Both the position numbers and the translations under genes were made by a program. The notes beneath the pieces were generated by a model that was given only the letters and a program-made list of their open reading frames with translations, ran no database searches and was not told where the DNA came from. From Scenedesmus sp. ARA3 (lineage: Eukaryota; Chlorophyta; Chlorophyceae; Sphaeropleales; Scenedesmaceae), in contig RWJK01001407.1 in NCBI GenBank assembly GCA_004335835.1, forward strand, positions 17,077-81,076: a stretch of DNA of 64,000 bases. Direction: 5' to 3'. Shown one piece after another: positions 47,162-58,800 of this stretch (position 1 is its first letter; each line of letters begins with the position of its first letter).

Positions 47162-47912
47162 GACGATGCTGTCAGTTCACTCATGTGATCAGACAGAGAG
47201 TACAAAGGACCTTGTAGCTGCAACTGCCCGGCTGACATAGCAGCAGCACCATACTCTTCAGGCTGCAACTCAAAGAAGTGCTGTTGCTGCTGCTGCTGCT
47301 GCTGCTCCATGAGCTGCTGCTGCATCATATACTCTTCTACAGCCTGCCTCTCCTGCTCCTGCTGCTCTGTCAGCTGCTGCTGCTGCTGCTGCTGTTGTAT
47401 GCTCAGCTTTGGTGCTGGTGACTGCCGCATACTACTGCTGCTGCTGTGTTTGCTGACAGCCGGCGCTGCCTGCCAGCTCCTGACCAACGATTTGACTGAC
47501 CTGGGGCGCATGGGCACACTTTCATCACCTTGCTGCTGTTGCTCCGCATGCTGCTGAGCAACTGATGCAACTTGCTGCTGCTGCTGCGCAGCATGCTGCT
47601 GAGCAACCAATGCGTCCAGCTGCTGCTGGTGCTGGTCAAAGAGCGCATCCTGCTCAGCTTGCAGTGCTGCTTTCTCACTGGCAGCTCTCGAAACCCTGGC
47701 CAGCACATCTGCTTGCTGCTGCTGCTGCTGTTGGTAAAAGGCCTCGGTTTCAGCTCGCAATGCTGCTTGCTGGCTGGCAGCTCTTGAGACCCTGGCCAGG
47801 GCATCTGATTGCTGCTGCTGCTGCACTTGCAGCAGCTGCTGTTCGGTTGGCGGCAGGGTACCCTGAGGAGCAGCAGCTGATGTTCTAGCCGATGGGTGTT
47901 GCAGCTCTGTAA

Positions 47913-47950
<38 letters not shown>

Positions 47951-48911
47951 GCTGGCTGCAGGGTGCGGCGCGGCGCAGTTGACATCCTAGCTGCTGAACT
48001 GCGCAATGCACTAGCACAGGCACTAGAGGCGCTAGGCACACTTCTGTCATATGCAGCACCTTCCCCAATTGCTGGGTGCAAAGGCTCAACCTGATGATAG
48101 TGATATTGCTCCTCATGATCTTGCACAACCTGCTGCTGCTGCTGCAATCTCAACTTGGTGAGCCTACTGCTGCTGCTGCTGCTGCCATGCTGTGCCTGTT
48201 TGCCATTGCGTCGCCTCTGCTGCACCAGCGCAGCTACTGCTGCTGCAGCCTCAGCCGCTGCAGCAGCAGCTGCTGCTGCTGTCTCAGCGGCTTGCAGGGA
48301 GTCTGTATCATCTGTGTCTGCAGGCAGTGCCGCACCAACAGCAGCTGTAGCTGTAGTGGACAGCCGTGTTGCAGCTCCAGTTGCACTGCTCTGCTTACGC
48401 GAGTTGGTCCTTGGTCCGGGCCACAAGCTGATCTCACTGCCTGCATCTACAGGGGTGCCTGCAAAGCCAGCAGTGCTACTGTCAGCTTCTGCCTGTGTTG
48501 ATGCATATTTGCTCGTCTTGCCAATGCCGCTGCTGCTGCTGCTGGGTCTGCCGTTCACACTGTGTCGACCACCTGCTGGGCTGTTGCTGGGTTCAGCAGA
48601 CTCAAACAGCTGCTGCTGCTGCTGCTGCTGGACTTCAAAGTCACCTGCTGTTAGCGGTGCAAGGTGTCTGCTAGAGCTGCGCGCAGCAGCAGGAGCCAGC
48701 ATATTGCTGTGCCTGCTGCTGCCGCCAAGTCTATCGCCTTGCAGCAGGTCGCTGCTTGCAGACAAGCGGTGCACAACAAGAGGCTGAAGGGCACTGCTGC
48801 ATGCGCTGCTGCTGCTGATGCGGCGGCTGTTGCGTTCCTGCTGCTGCCAGCTGTGCTGCCGTTGCTGCTGCATGTCCGGCTGCTGTGACTCATCTGCCTC
48901 ATCAAACAGCG

Positions 48912-48943
<32 letters not shown>

Positions 48944-48983
48944 ATTGTTGAGGATGGTCGAAGGCTAGCTCTTGAGCTGCTTC

Positions 48984-49031
<48 letters not shown>

Positions 49032-50339
49032 CAAACGCAAGCTCAAACTCATCGTACACAGCATCATCCTGATTCCCTGCTGCTTGCGACCTCCGTGACG
49101 CATGTGATGCACGCTGACGTTGATCAGCTTCAGGGCTGCTGAGGCTGCATCGTATGATGCTGCTGCTGCTGGGCCTCCTTTCAGCAGCAACAAGGGCGCT
49201 GCTGAAGTCATCTCCTCCTGCCTGCTCCAGCAGCATCTCACTGGGTGGCCTCAAACTGGCACCTGGCCTGGCTGTTTGAAAGCTGCTGCTGAAGAGCTTG
49301 CTGCTTCTGCGGCCTGCAGCAGCCGGAGCAGCAGATTGCATGCTGCTCGTGCGCGGCCGACTGCTGCCAGCACTGCTAGCGTTGACCATCATCTGGGCAT
49401 TGATGCTGCTGCGGCTGCTGCTTCTGTGAGCAGCAGGCATGATCAGGAGATGTTGCTGCTCTTCTTCCACATAGTAGGAATTTGAACTGAGCCGGCCACC
49501 TGTCAGTCGCCTGCTGCTCCTGATGCTGCTGTGTCTGCCAGACTGGCTACGCCCCAGCAGCACGCCCCTAATGCTGCCAGCGCGGCTGCTGCTGCCCCTG
49601 CTGCCGCTGCTGCTGCCGTTGCGCAGGCTGAAACTGAATCTGCTCCTGCTGCTGCTTCTGCTGCTGCCCCTGCTGAGGCTCCTTGGAAGCCCAGGGACGT
49701 TCAAGCTGGCGAGTGTATCTTGGTCACTGTCGTTGTCACTTCCACTGCTGCTGCTGCTGCTGCTGCTGTCGTCACTGCTGGTGGCGGGAGAAATGAGCCA
49801 GCAGCACCAGTAGCGCAGGCTCCTGTGCAGGGCAAGCAACAAAAGAGAGAGCAAGGTCACATGCGCGTCCTGGCACCATCTGGCACATGACAGCTGAAGC
49901 TGCATAATGGCGCGTCCTAGCGCAACCAATTCAGACAGAACCAACCAACTCTCACCGCTTGTCTGTCCTCACTGCTGGCTTGCTCCCTTTCCTGTGACTG
50001 CTGTGCCTCCTGTGTCTGGAAGTGCGGCCCCCAGCAACGCTTCCTTCAATGTCAGCCAGGCCTGCCACCCTGCTAGCTACTGAGGCACTGGCAGGCCTGC
50101 TGGCAGCCGCCAGGGTTGTAGCAGACAGACGGGGACTGGCACTAGTCCTGCCTGGCGGCCAGCGCATGTTGCTGCTGCTGCTGTTGCTGTCCTCAGCTGC
50201 TGCTGAGAGCAGCCGGGGACTGGCACTAGCCCTGCCTGGCGGCCAGCGCATGTTGCAGTTGCTGGCATCAGCTGCTGCTGAGCGCAGCCAGGACTGCCGC
50301 GCAGGCGCTGCTGCTGCTGCTGACATGCGCTGGGACAAG

Positions 50340-50405
<66 letters not shown>

Positions 50406-50622
50406 GGTGATTGAAGCAGTGCAGAGCTCCTTCGGGGGCTGCTGCCAGCAGCAGATGCACCAGATTTGCGTGGCACTGCTGCACCCTGTTGCCAAGAGCC
50501 TTGCATGTCTTGATGCTCCCAGCTGTCCAGATTTGCGTTGCTGCTGTTGCCATCCGCTGCGCCGCCTGCTGCTGCAGCAGCAGCAATGCTAGAGCGTCTG
50601 CTGCACCTGTCAGCAGCAGCCA

Positions 50623-50660
<38 letters not shown>

Positions 50661-50754
50661 GGCTGCTGCTGTGGCTGTTGCTGCTGCTGTGCAGCGCTGG
50701 CTGCTGCATGGCTAGGCCGTCTGCTGACTGTGCTGTGCCTGGTGCTGCTGCTGC

Positions 50755-50797
<43 letters not shown>

Positions 50798-51537
50798 CAA
50801 CAAATTCATGCTGGCAGTACTACTCCTGCGCCTGGCTGGTGAGTTTCCTGCAAGCTGAGAGCCTGCTGAGTCAGCGTCCTCCTGCAGCAGCAGCATGCTG
50901 TCATCTGCAGCAACTTCAAGGTGTGTGCTGCTGTTTCTTGCACTCCTGCTGCTCGCCCTACCCCTGCTGCTCCTGCTGTGCCTTGGCTCTGTAGCACCCT
51001 TATCATCATCGTGGTCTTCAACAGCACTTCTGCTCTCTGCTGCTTCCCACCAGCCATCCACTGTCTCATCATCACCTGAATAGCCACCACCACCACCACC
51101 ACCACCACCACCACCACCACCACGAGCAGCAGGACTAGCATCTGCATTCGCTGCTTGCGTGCCGCTGATGCGGCTAGCACGTGCTTGGCCTGGTGGTGTC
51201 TTGGGTGGCTGAGCTGCCGCGGCTTGCAGAGCATCCCTCCACAGCTCCTGCAAGCATTACGCATCAAATATCACGCATCATTACGTATGTTTGTTACCTG
51301 GTGCAACAGCTGTTCAAACAGCACAGCGGTGGCTGTGAGATGCCTTCAAATTTAAACATAAAACCAGACTGTAGTGACAATTCCACTGCCACCAGTGCCA
51401 CAACAAAGAAATGATTATGGAATCATCCCCCAAATCCTGCACCCCACCTGAAGCTCCAAGGTGGCAGCCGCAAGGCGGTACTGCCTGTACTGCTGCTGCT
51501 CAGCAGCACCAGAGCCCCCTCCCGCCGCTGCTGCTGC

Positions 51538-51571
<34 letters not shown>

Positions 51572-51946
51572 GTGGCTGCTGGGTCTGGTGCTATCTCCAG
51601 CAGGTGGTGGTCCAGCTTGGCAGCAGCGCTGCGGCTTGGTGCTGCTACTGCTGAGATGCGTGCTCCTGCAAGCTGGATGATGCCGAGTGCTTTGGAGCTG
51701 CTGCTGTTGCGGAAGTAGAACAGCTGCTGGCCCTGCAGGTACACACACGTGCAAGGTACACGTGCAAGGTAACCTTGATGAAGACGTCTGGCAAAAGAGT
51801 TGGGTTGATTTTTGAGCAACATTGCAGGAGCAACAGGTGTTGTATGTGATGACGATGCAAGAAGCAAGCATACTGTGTAGCTCTCCCTGCATGCTGCAGC
51901 GCAAGACGCCGTGCTGTGTATACTCTTGCTGTGCTATGTGCTGCAT

Positions 51947-52000
<54 letters not shown>

Positions 52001-52415
52001 TGCACCTTGAGCACAAAGAAGCGCCTGCGCCATGTGTGGTCCTTGTGGCCTGCAGCAGCACAGCAGCAGGAGCAAGCAAGCAAGCACGTGTCTACATGTT
52101 GCAACTGTGTGCTACATAAGCCCGCACAAGTAAGACTATGCCTTGCTGTATATGCTGCAGCGGTTGCAGGTGAGCAGCTGGTGCATCTACGTCTACACGT
52201 CTGGCTGTTGCTGGAACAGCATGTGCACAGCTTGCAGGCACGTTTTGCACTTATCAAGCTTCCTCCAAGTGCAAGTGAGCAGTTGGTGCACATGTTACAC
52301 ATCGCAGGGCTGTTGCTGTAAAGACATGTGAGCACTGCTCAGCTTGCAGGAACTTCCAGCACTCACCAAGCTTTTCCAAGTGCCCGCACAAGTCTGCCGG
52401 CGCCCAGTGAGCAGA
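44393..52415 (-). CDS. PH domain / Gln-Ser-rich / poly-proline / tandem WH2 protein (candidate actin nucleator), 5' end unresolved
   Basis: Exons (high to low) 52415-52367, 52049-52006, 51732-51448, 51247-49956 and 49822-44393 keep phase. The first three build a PH domain: CGHLEKLG joins HKDHTWRRRFFVLK, then GQQLFYFRN, KALGIIQLAGARIS, LEIAPDP, YRQYRLAAATLELQ and ELWRDALQ, with a Gly/Ala insertion in a loop. More than 1800 residues of Gln, Ser, Ala, Gly and Asn runs follow, with short charged stretches. Near the C-terminus APPPPPPGPPP precedes WH2 motifs of the form PDRGALLRSIQTGAQLRHVQ, separated by Gln runs. The end is RESMMQQQQQQQY with TAG at 44395-44393; no acidic WASP-type C-terminus. 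A 50-N gap at 45049-45098 breaks the frame only because its length is arbitrary. An upstream exon ending VMGK (donor ~52609) fits in phase; a start ATG at 52740 is possible. Confidence 0.78.
44429..45240 (-). repeat. WH2 motif repeats separated by Gln runs
   Basis: Four full motifs lie at about 45240-45168, 44962-44890, 44822-44751 and 44497-44428, each with the WH2 signature ALLxxIxxGxxLRHV. A fifth at about 44648-44605 reads SDRSALRHVQRPS and lacks the middle of the helix. Confidence 0.88.
45049..45098. other. Assembly gap (50 N) within a CTG/CAG run
   Basis: Both sides are CTG repeats (Gln codons on the minus strand), so the true repeat length is unknown. The frame before the gap (VQRPSMVPHQQQ) and the WH2 frame after it differ by the nominal gap length only. 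Confidence 0.97.
50755..50799 (-). repeat. Poly-Asn coding run (AAC)n
   Basis: (TTG)n on + gives about 14 consecutive Asn codons on the minus strand within the WH2 gene, flanked by Ser codons. A (CCA)n run giving poly-Gly is at about 51087-51122. Confidence 0.85.
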
Positions 52416-53152
52416 CTGAAAACAGTAGACAGAGCGCAGAAGAAACAGACAATGCTGTCAGCTTCTGCTGCTTCAAGCACATACTGTTGTTGAGTCTGTG
52501 TCGCATGCTTGGTGCATGTTGTTGCGTGATGCAGTGCTGTACAGGCACAACAGCTTGCAAATCTCCAGGTAACAACGTAGGAAACTGCAGACGTGATCAC
52601 CTTGCCCATCACATACTGCTGTTGCGATGCTGCTTGCAGGCACTGCTGCTGATGTGCATGCACGCATAAGCTGTCAGGGACTGGACGTCTTTGAAGTGTA
52701 CTGCAGCCTGAGACAAAGTCAACTCATCGATGCAGGCCATATAGCTGCTTGGTAGTGGTGCTGGTGGTATCAGCTGCTGAATGCATTCAAGAGCGCATCG
52801 GTCAATCGCGCTTTAGTCACCACAGGGCGAGTTGAACAGCTGCAAAACAGGGGGAGTGCATGGGACATGGAAGTGTAAAAGAAGTGCAAAAGCTAATGTT
52901 ACTTGTTTAAACGTTGTTTTTGTTCAATCGTGTGTGCCTTATCGTGTGTTCGTGCGAAGCAGGGTAACTTGTGCCGAAACTGGCTTGCCTGGCAAACTCG
53001 TCCGTCACCACATTCGTCACCTAATCACATTTTTTCTTTAAAATCTACCAATGCGAGCATATGAAGATGTCCTGACATGTGGTGACGACCACCATCGCGG
53101 CAAGCAGCAACAGCAGCAGTAACACACCAGCCCACCACAGCGAAGCAGCACC
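52416..53152. other. Divergent upstream region of the WH2 gene (-) and TsaD gene (+)
   Basis: Only about 0.4-0.7 kb separates the two 5' ends, so a shared bidirectional promoter is likely by inference. The low-CTG part is 52680-53100. A possible N-terminal exon of the WH2 protein (MACIDELTLSQAAVHF, ATG at 52740) lies here on the minus strand. Confidence 0.5.
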
Positions 53153-55737
53153 ATGGCTCACACCTGCCTCAGGCATAGCACACATAGGTTACGCTTAGAG
53201 ATGTCTCGAGCATGCCATGCTGCCTCAAGAGTAGCGTGGGGCAGCAGCAACAGCAGGACACCCTTTCAGCGGCACACCAGCAGCACCTGCAGCAGCAGGC
53301 GCACTTTTTGCCATGCGGCAGCAGCAGCTGGAGACAGCAGCCCTGCGAGCCCAAAGCCTTTCGTTATTCTTGGCATAGAGAGCAGCTGCGATGACACAGC
53401 AGCAGCAATAGTAACGAGTGATGGCAGGGTCCTAGGAGAGGCCATCGCCACTCAGGCAGAGCTGCATGCCCCATGGGGAGGGGTGGTGCCGAATTTGGCA
53501 CAACAGGCACACAAGTGAGTGAACTGTTACATTTATGATATCTTAATTTTTTTAGAACACGACAAACTGCTGGACGGCCATGTGCCGCAAGGCTGCAGGA
53601 ACGGCCATGTGAATCAAGCAGTGGCTGCAAGGGCTGTGTGTGCCAGCCAGCTGTGCCGTCCCCGCATGCATGCGGCTTACCTAACCATACGTCGTCAGCA
53701 GCTGCACATACATGCACGCATGCTAGCAGTGCAGGTTCAGGCAGGCATGCTTGCTAGTCATACTACGCAGTGCGCAACTCTTCACTGGTGAACCGGTCCA
53801 CAGCCATCCTTGCGCATGCTTGCATGCACTCCCACTTGTGTCATCTGCCCCACCCCACCCCCCGCTGCCCACCACCACCCCGCAGGGACGCCATAGATCG
53901 CATCAGCGCTGTCCCAAGCACAGCTGCAACCTGCACGCTCGAAGCATGCTTGACTACTCTCGTGCTGATTTCCTCTCCCGACCCCTGCAGGGACGCCATC
54001 GACCGCATCGTCGCGTCAGCACTGTCCCAAGCGCAGCTGCAACCAGCAGCGCTTGACGCAAGCTGACAAACTCTCCCACTTACACTCTCTCCCCCACCCC
54101 CTGCTCCGCACCACCGCCCGCGCAGGGACGCCATAGACTGCATCGTCACATCGCTGTCCCAAGCCCAGCTGCAACCAGCATTGCTTGACGCATGCTTGCA
54201 TGCTCGTGCCCTTATTTCTCTCCCATTCCTCGCTGCACACCCAACCATTGCAAGGACGCCATCGACCGCATCGTCACGTCAGCGCTGTCCCAAGCTCAGC
54301 TGCAACCAGCAGCGCTTGACACCAGCTTGACTACTCTCGTGGTTTTTTCTCTCCCCACCCCTGCCCCACCCCTGCAGGGACGCAATCGACCGCATCGTCG
54401 CGTCAGCACTCTCTCAAGCGCAGCTGCAGCCTTCCTCACTGGACGCCATCGCCGTCACAATCGGCCCCGGCCTCAGCTTGTGCCTCGATGTCGGCATGTC
54501 GGCGCATGCTCGACTGCTCTCGTGCTTATGTTCTCTCCTCACCTCTGCAGGGACGCCATCGACCGCATCATCGCGTCAGCGCTGTCCCAAGCTCAACTGC
54601 AGCCTTCCTCACTCACACATGCTTGCATATTTGCGCACATGTTCTGTCCCCCACCCCCTGCAGGGACGCCATCGACCGCATTGTGGCATCAGCGCTCTCC
54701 CAAGCGCAGCTGCAGCCTTCCTCACTGGACGCCATCGCCGTCACAATCGGCCCAGGCCTCAGCTTGTGCCTTGATGTCGGCGTGCGCAAAGCACACGCAC
54801 TGAGCCGCACACACAGCATCCCAATTGTGCAAATACATCACATGGAGGCACATGCGCTAGTGGCAAGGATGGCAGCAGGCGGCAGTGAGGCGCTGCCGTT
54901 TCCGTTCCTGTGCCTGCTGGTGTCTGGGGGGCACAATTTACTGGTGCTGGTGAAAGGGGTGGGCAGTTATGTGCAGCTCGGGACAACTCTGGACGATGCA
55001 TTGGGTGAGTGGAGCAGGTATACGATCTAATAGCAATCTAATATCGATTTGCTGCCTGTTATTGCTGGTGCAGCCTGAGTTTGCTGGTGTTGGTGAAAGG
55101 GGTGGGCAGCTATGTGCAGCTGGGCACAACCTTGGACGATGCATTGGGTAAGAGCAGCAGATATATGTTGTAAAAATGATAGGTAGTAGTGACTTGCAGC
55201 ATGAGTTTGCTGGTGCTGGTCAAAGGGTTGGGCAGCTATGTGCAGTTAGGCACAACGCTGGACGACGCGCTGGGTGAGTAAGGTATGATGTAGCAGATAT
55301 AATCTAGTGTGATTTAGTAGAGACGTGCAGCCTGTGTTTGCTGGTGCTGGTGAAAGGGGTGGGCAGCTATGTGCAGCTGGGCACAACTCTGGACGATGCG
55401 CTGGGTGGGTGGAGCAGAGCTGATCTAGATTTGATCGAGACATCTAGAAACAGATGTGATGTAGGATTAGCGTGTGGCCTGTATCTGCTGGTGCTGGTGA
55501 AAGGGGTGGGCAGCTATGTGCAGCTGGGCACAACTCTGGACGATGCATCGGGTGAGTGGAGCAGATCTGATCTAGAAACGATGTAGTGGCACGCTGACAG
55601 CTGATGTGCAATGTATTGTGGGATATGTGTAGAATCACTCCTGCTGTCTTCAAAGCGGTTGAAAAGGACAGTTTGTTTTGGAAGTGTGTGACGCCCTGCG
55701 GCTTGCCGTGTCAGTGCAGCAGAAAGCTGATGGCTGC

Positions 55738-55777
<40 letters not shown>

Positions 55778-57753
55778 GCTGCACAGGCGAGGCATATGAC
55801 AAGGTCGCCCGCATGCTAGGCCTCGATCTCAAGCCCAACGGCGGTGCAGCACTAGAGGCCATTGCACGGCAGGGTAACCCAGATGCCTTTGCATTTGGGG
55901 TGCCTATGAAAAAGTATGGCAACTGCGACTTCTCATATGCGGGGCTGAAGACCAGCGTTCGGCTGTGCATAGAAAAGAACCTCGGGTCAGCTGAGGGGTT
56001 TGGCAAGCGCGCAACAGTAGACCTGCAGCAGCAGGCAGCAGCAGCAGCAGGCAGTGAAGCCGCAGCAACCAGCAGCAGTAGTGAGGCTGCCGATGACCAG
56101 CAGCAGCAGCAGCAGCAGCAGATGAAGGCAGATATAGCAGCTTCTTTCCAGAAGGTGGCAGTGCAGCATTTGGTGATGCGCCTCAAGCGGGCAATCACAT
56201 GGGCGCGTGAGGAGTGTCCTGAGCTGCAGCATCTGGTGGTGGCTGGTGGCGTGGCCAGCAACCAATACGTGCGGCAGCAGGTGTCACAGGTGGGCGCTGT
56301 GGAGGTTTTAGGAGCATGGCCTGCTGCTTGCTCAGTGTGTTTGTTGATGCTGTGTGCCTAGGCTATATCACACTTTTTACTGATTTTTTGCTTTCATCGT
56401 ACTCAACCTCTTCTTGTCACCAGTTGTTGTCTGTGTGTGCAAGTCGCTGTGGCGGCTGGTATGCAGCTGGTGGTCCGCCTGCGTTCTAGTGCACAGACAA
56501 CGGCGTGATGGTGGGATGGTCGCCCATCCTGTAACTCATACCAATTTGTCTGGCATTACTGCTTGTTTCGTTTGCGCAGGTCGCTGAGGCGTCTGGCATG
56601 CAGCTGGTGGTGCCGCCTGCGCGCTGGTGCACAGACAACGGCGTGATGGTGGGCTGGGCGGGCGTGGAGCGGTGAGTGGTTTTGCGCTCGATGGGGTGTG
56701 ATGGTGTGCTGAAGGGCGGGTGGGTGGGGAGGCGTTGACCGGTGAGTGCTGGTACACAAAGAATGGCGTGATGGTTTGCTGGGAAAGCATTGAGCAGTGA
56801 ATGATTTTGAGCTTGTCAGAGATGAAGGCAGCTGAAGGGTGGGGGGATGAATGGTGGGTGCTGGTGCACAGACAATGGCGTGATGGTGGGCTGGGCGGCC
56901 GTTGACCGGTGAGCAGGTTGTTTTTCCCCTGCCTATTGAGCCTGTCATTGGTCCCCCAGACCGGCCAGGTTACTTGTGCACATTAGTGAGAGTGCGGTAC
57001 GTCTGGGCATGCCACCAGCACGCGCTTTCGCCTGGCTTGGTGGACCTGCATGGTGAACCAGCAAACAAGGGAACACCACCATCAGGACGGCTTGAGCAGG
57101 CATCCAGCAGACCTGCATGGAACTCGTTGTTGCAGTCGCAACACATCCACAACCTCGCTGCTTTGCTTGCCTGCAGGTACCGCCTGGGCCTGGTGCAGCC
57201 CCCGGCGCCCCAGTCTAAGCACATTTGATGTTGTCCGATCCATATACTGCTGCACTATTTGAAACAGGCTGTCAGAGTGGCAACACATTCACAACCTTGC
57301 TGGTTTGCTTGCCTTGCTGCCTGCAGGTACCGCCTCGGCTTGGTGCAGCCCCCAGCGCCCCAGTCTAAGCACATTTGATGTTGTCCGATGCACAAACTGC
57401 TGCACTCTATGGAACAGACTGTCAGAGTGGCAGTCATTCACAACCTTGCTGGTTTGCTTGCTGCTTGCATTTGCAGGTACCGCCTGGGCCTGGTGCAGCC
57501 CCCGGCGCCGCAGCTGCCAGCAGACGGCTCCCCTGAGTGGGTTGAGCTGCGGCCCCGCTGGCCCCTCACCAGCAACAAGCATGCCAAGAGCATGCCGCCG
57601 GTGCTGAGCATGAAGAAGCCTGACAAGTCAGTTGTCAGCCTGACAGACCTGACGCAGCAGGAGCTGGCGGCGAGGAGTGCAGCAGCAGCAGGTGTAAGCT
57701 TGCCAGAAGCCGCAGCAACAGCAGCAGCAGCAGCAGCAGGCTTAGGCAGTTAG
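53153..57753 (+). CDS. tsaD: tRNA N6-adenosine threonylcarbamoyltransferase, organellar type (TsaD/Qri7/OSGEPL1)
   Basis: Exons 53153-53514, 54664-55004, 55787-56289, 56580-56671 and 57477-57753 keep phase; 524 residues. It transfers the threonylcarbamoyl group to A37 of ANN-decoding tRNAs (t6A). The first ~65 residues are Arg/Ser-rich with few acids, a mitochondrial or plastid transit peptide. Family motifs follow in order: [31 protein letters not shown] loop, [13 protein letters not shown] (metal-binding His pair), [61 protein letters not shown] and [17 protein letters not shown] Gln/Ala/Ser insertion (about 40 residues) sits after the [11 protein letters not shown] segment. The C-terminal 90 residues go past the bacterial domain with an Ala-rich end. 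Starts at the only ATG with a transit peptide. Confidence 0.95.
53886..54663 (+). repeat. Six acceptor-side echoes of TsaD exon 2
   Basis: GGACGCCATCGACCGCATCG follows an AG at 53886, 53991, 54126, about 54255, 54378 and 54551, before the real exon 54664. Spacing is 105-173 bp. The copy at 54378 keeps about 120 coding bases, through [14 protein letters not shown]. Confidence 0.92.
55065..55560 (+). repeat. Four donor-side echoes of TsaD exon 2
   Basis: CTGGTGCTGGTGAAAGGGGT ... CTGGACGATGCATTGGGTGAG recurs ending near 55147, 55274, 55405 and 55552, a period of about 130 bp. All but one keep a GT donor. Confidence 0.92.
56430..56915 (+). repeat. Echoes on both sides of TsaD exon 4
   Basis: A 5' copy (GCAGCTGGTGGTCCGCCTGC ... 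AACGGCGTGATGGTGGGATG) lies at about 56433-56520. 3' copies (ACAATGGCGTGATGGTGGGC ... CCGGTGAG) lie at about 56745-56800 and 56857-56912. Confidence 0.85.
57177..57476 (+). repeat. 150-bp tandem array before TsaD exon 5
   Basis: Exon starts GTACCGCCTGGGCCTGGTGC lie at 57177, 57327 and (real) 57477, exactly 150 bp apart. The unit includes TCCACAACCTTGCTGGTTTG-like intron sequence and about 35 coding bases. Confidence 0.92.
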
Positions 57754-57765
57754 CATCCCTAATAT

Positions 57766-58208
57766 CGTCAGCAGACGGCTCCCCCGAGTGGGTTGAGTTG
57801 CGGCCCCGCTGGCCCCTCACCAGCAACAAGCATGCTAAAAGCATGCCGCTGGTGCTGAGCATGAAGAAGCCTGACAAGTCAGTTGTCAGCCTGACAGACC
57901 TGACACAGCAGGAGCTGGCGGTAAGGAGTGCAGCAGCAGCAGCAGCAGCAGGGGGGAGTTTGCCAGAAGCAGCAGCAGCAGCAGGTGTAGGCGTAGGCAG
58001 TTAGCATCCCTACTAACACCAGGAGGGGGCTCTCCCTAGTGGGTTGAGCTGCGGCCCCGCTGGCCCCTCACCAGCAACAAGCATGCTAAAAGCATGCCGC
58101 CAGTGCTGAGCATGAAGAAGCCTGACAGGTCGGTTGTCAGCCTGACAGACCTGACGCAGCAGGAGCTGGCGGCGAGGAGTGCAGCAGCAGCAGGGGAAAG
58201 CTCGCCAC

Positions 58209-58242
<34 letters not shown>

Positions 58243-58431
58243 TGTAGGCAGTTAGGATCCCTACCATTGTCAGAAGGGTGTTCCTTTGAATGGGTTGAGC
58301 TGCGGCCCCGCTGGCCCCTCACCAGCAACAAGCATGCCAAGAGCATGCCTCCGGTGCTGAGCATGAAGAAGCCTGACAAGTCAGTTGTGAGTTCAACAGA
58401 CTTGACACAGCAGGAGCTGGCAGCGAGGAGC

Positions 58432-58483
<52 letters not shown>

Positions 58484-58718
58484 GGGGAAGCTTGCCAGAA
58501 GCAGCAGCAGCAGCAGCGGCAGCAGCAGGCGTAGACAGTTGAGCATCCCTGCTAATGTCGGAAGGGGTTCCCTTTTAGTGGGTTGAGCTGCGGCCCCGCT
58601 GGCCCCTCACCAGCAACAAGCATGCTAAAAGCATGCCGCCGGTGCTGAGCATGAAGAAGCCTGACAAGTCAGTTGTTGCCTAACAGACCTCACGCAGCAG
58701 GAGCTGGCGGCAAGGAGT

Positions 58719-58762
<44 letters not shown>

Positions 58763-58800
58763 GAGCGCGCCAGGACCAGCAGCAACATCTGCAACAGGTT
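57766..58800 (+). repeat. Four extra copies of the TsaD terminal exon including stop
   Basis: Blocks starting near 57771, 58030, 58280 and 58570 encode [18 protein letters not shown] and [20 protein letters not shown], followed by Ala (GCA) runs of different length. Most end in GS or DS plus TAG/TGA like the real exon (TAG at 57751). Period is 245-290 bp. They lie after the real stop and lack an acceptor. Confidence 0.92.

Noticed and set aside
49531..49890. Ala-rich + strand frame opposite the WH2 gene, and many similar Ala/Leu/Cys/Ser frames
   Set aside because: These are translations of CTG/CAG runs on the other strand or in shifted frames of recognised exons.
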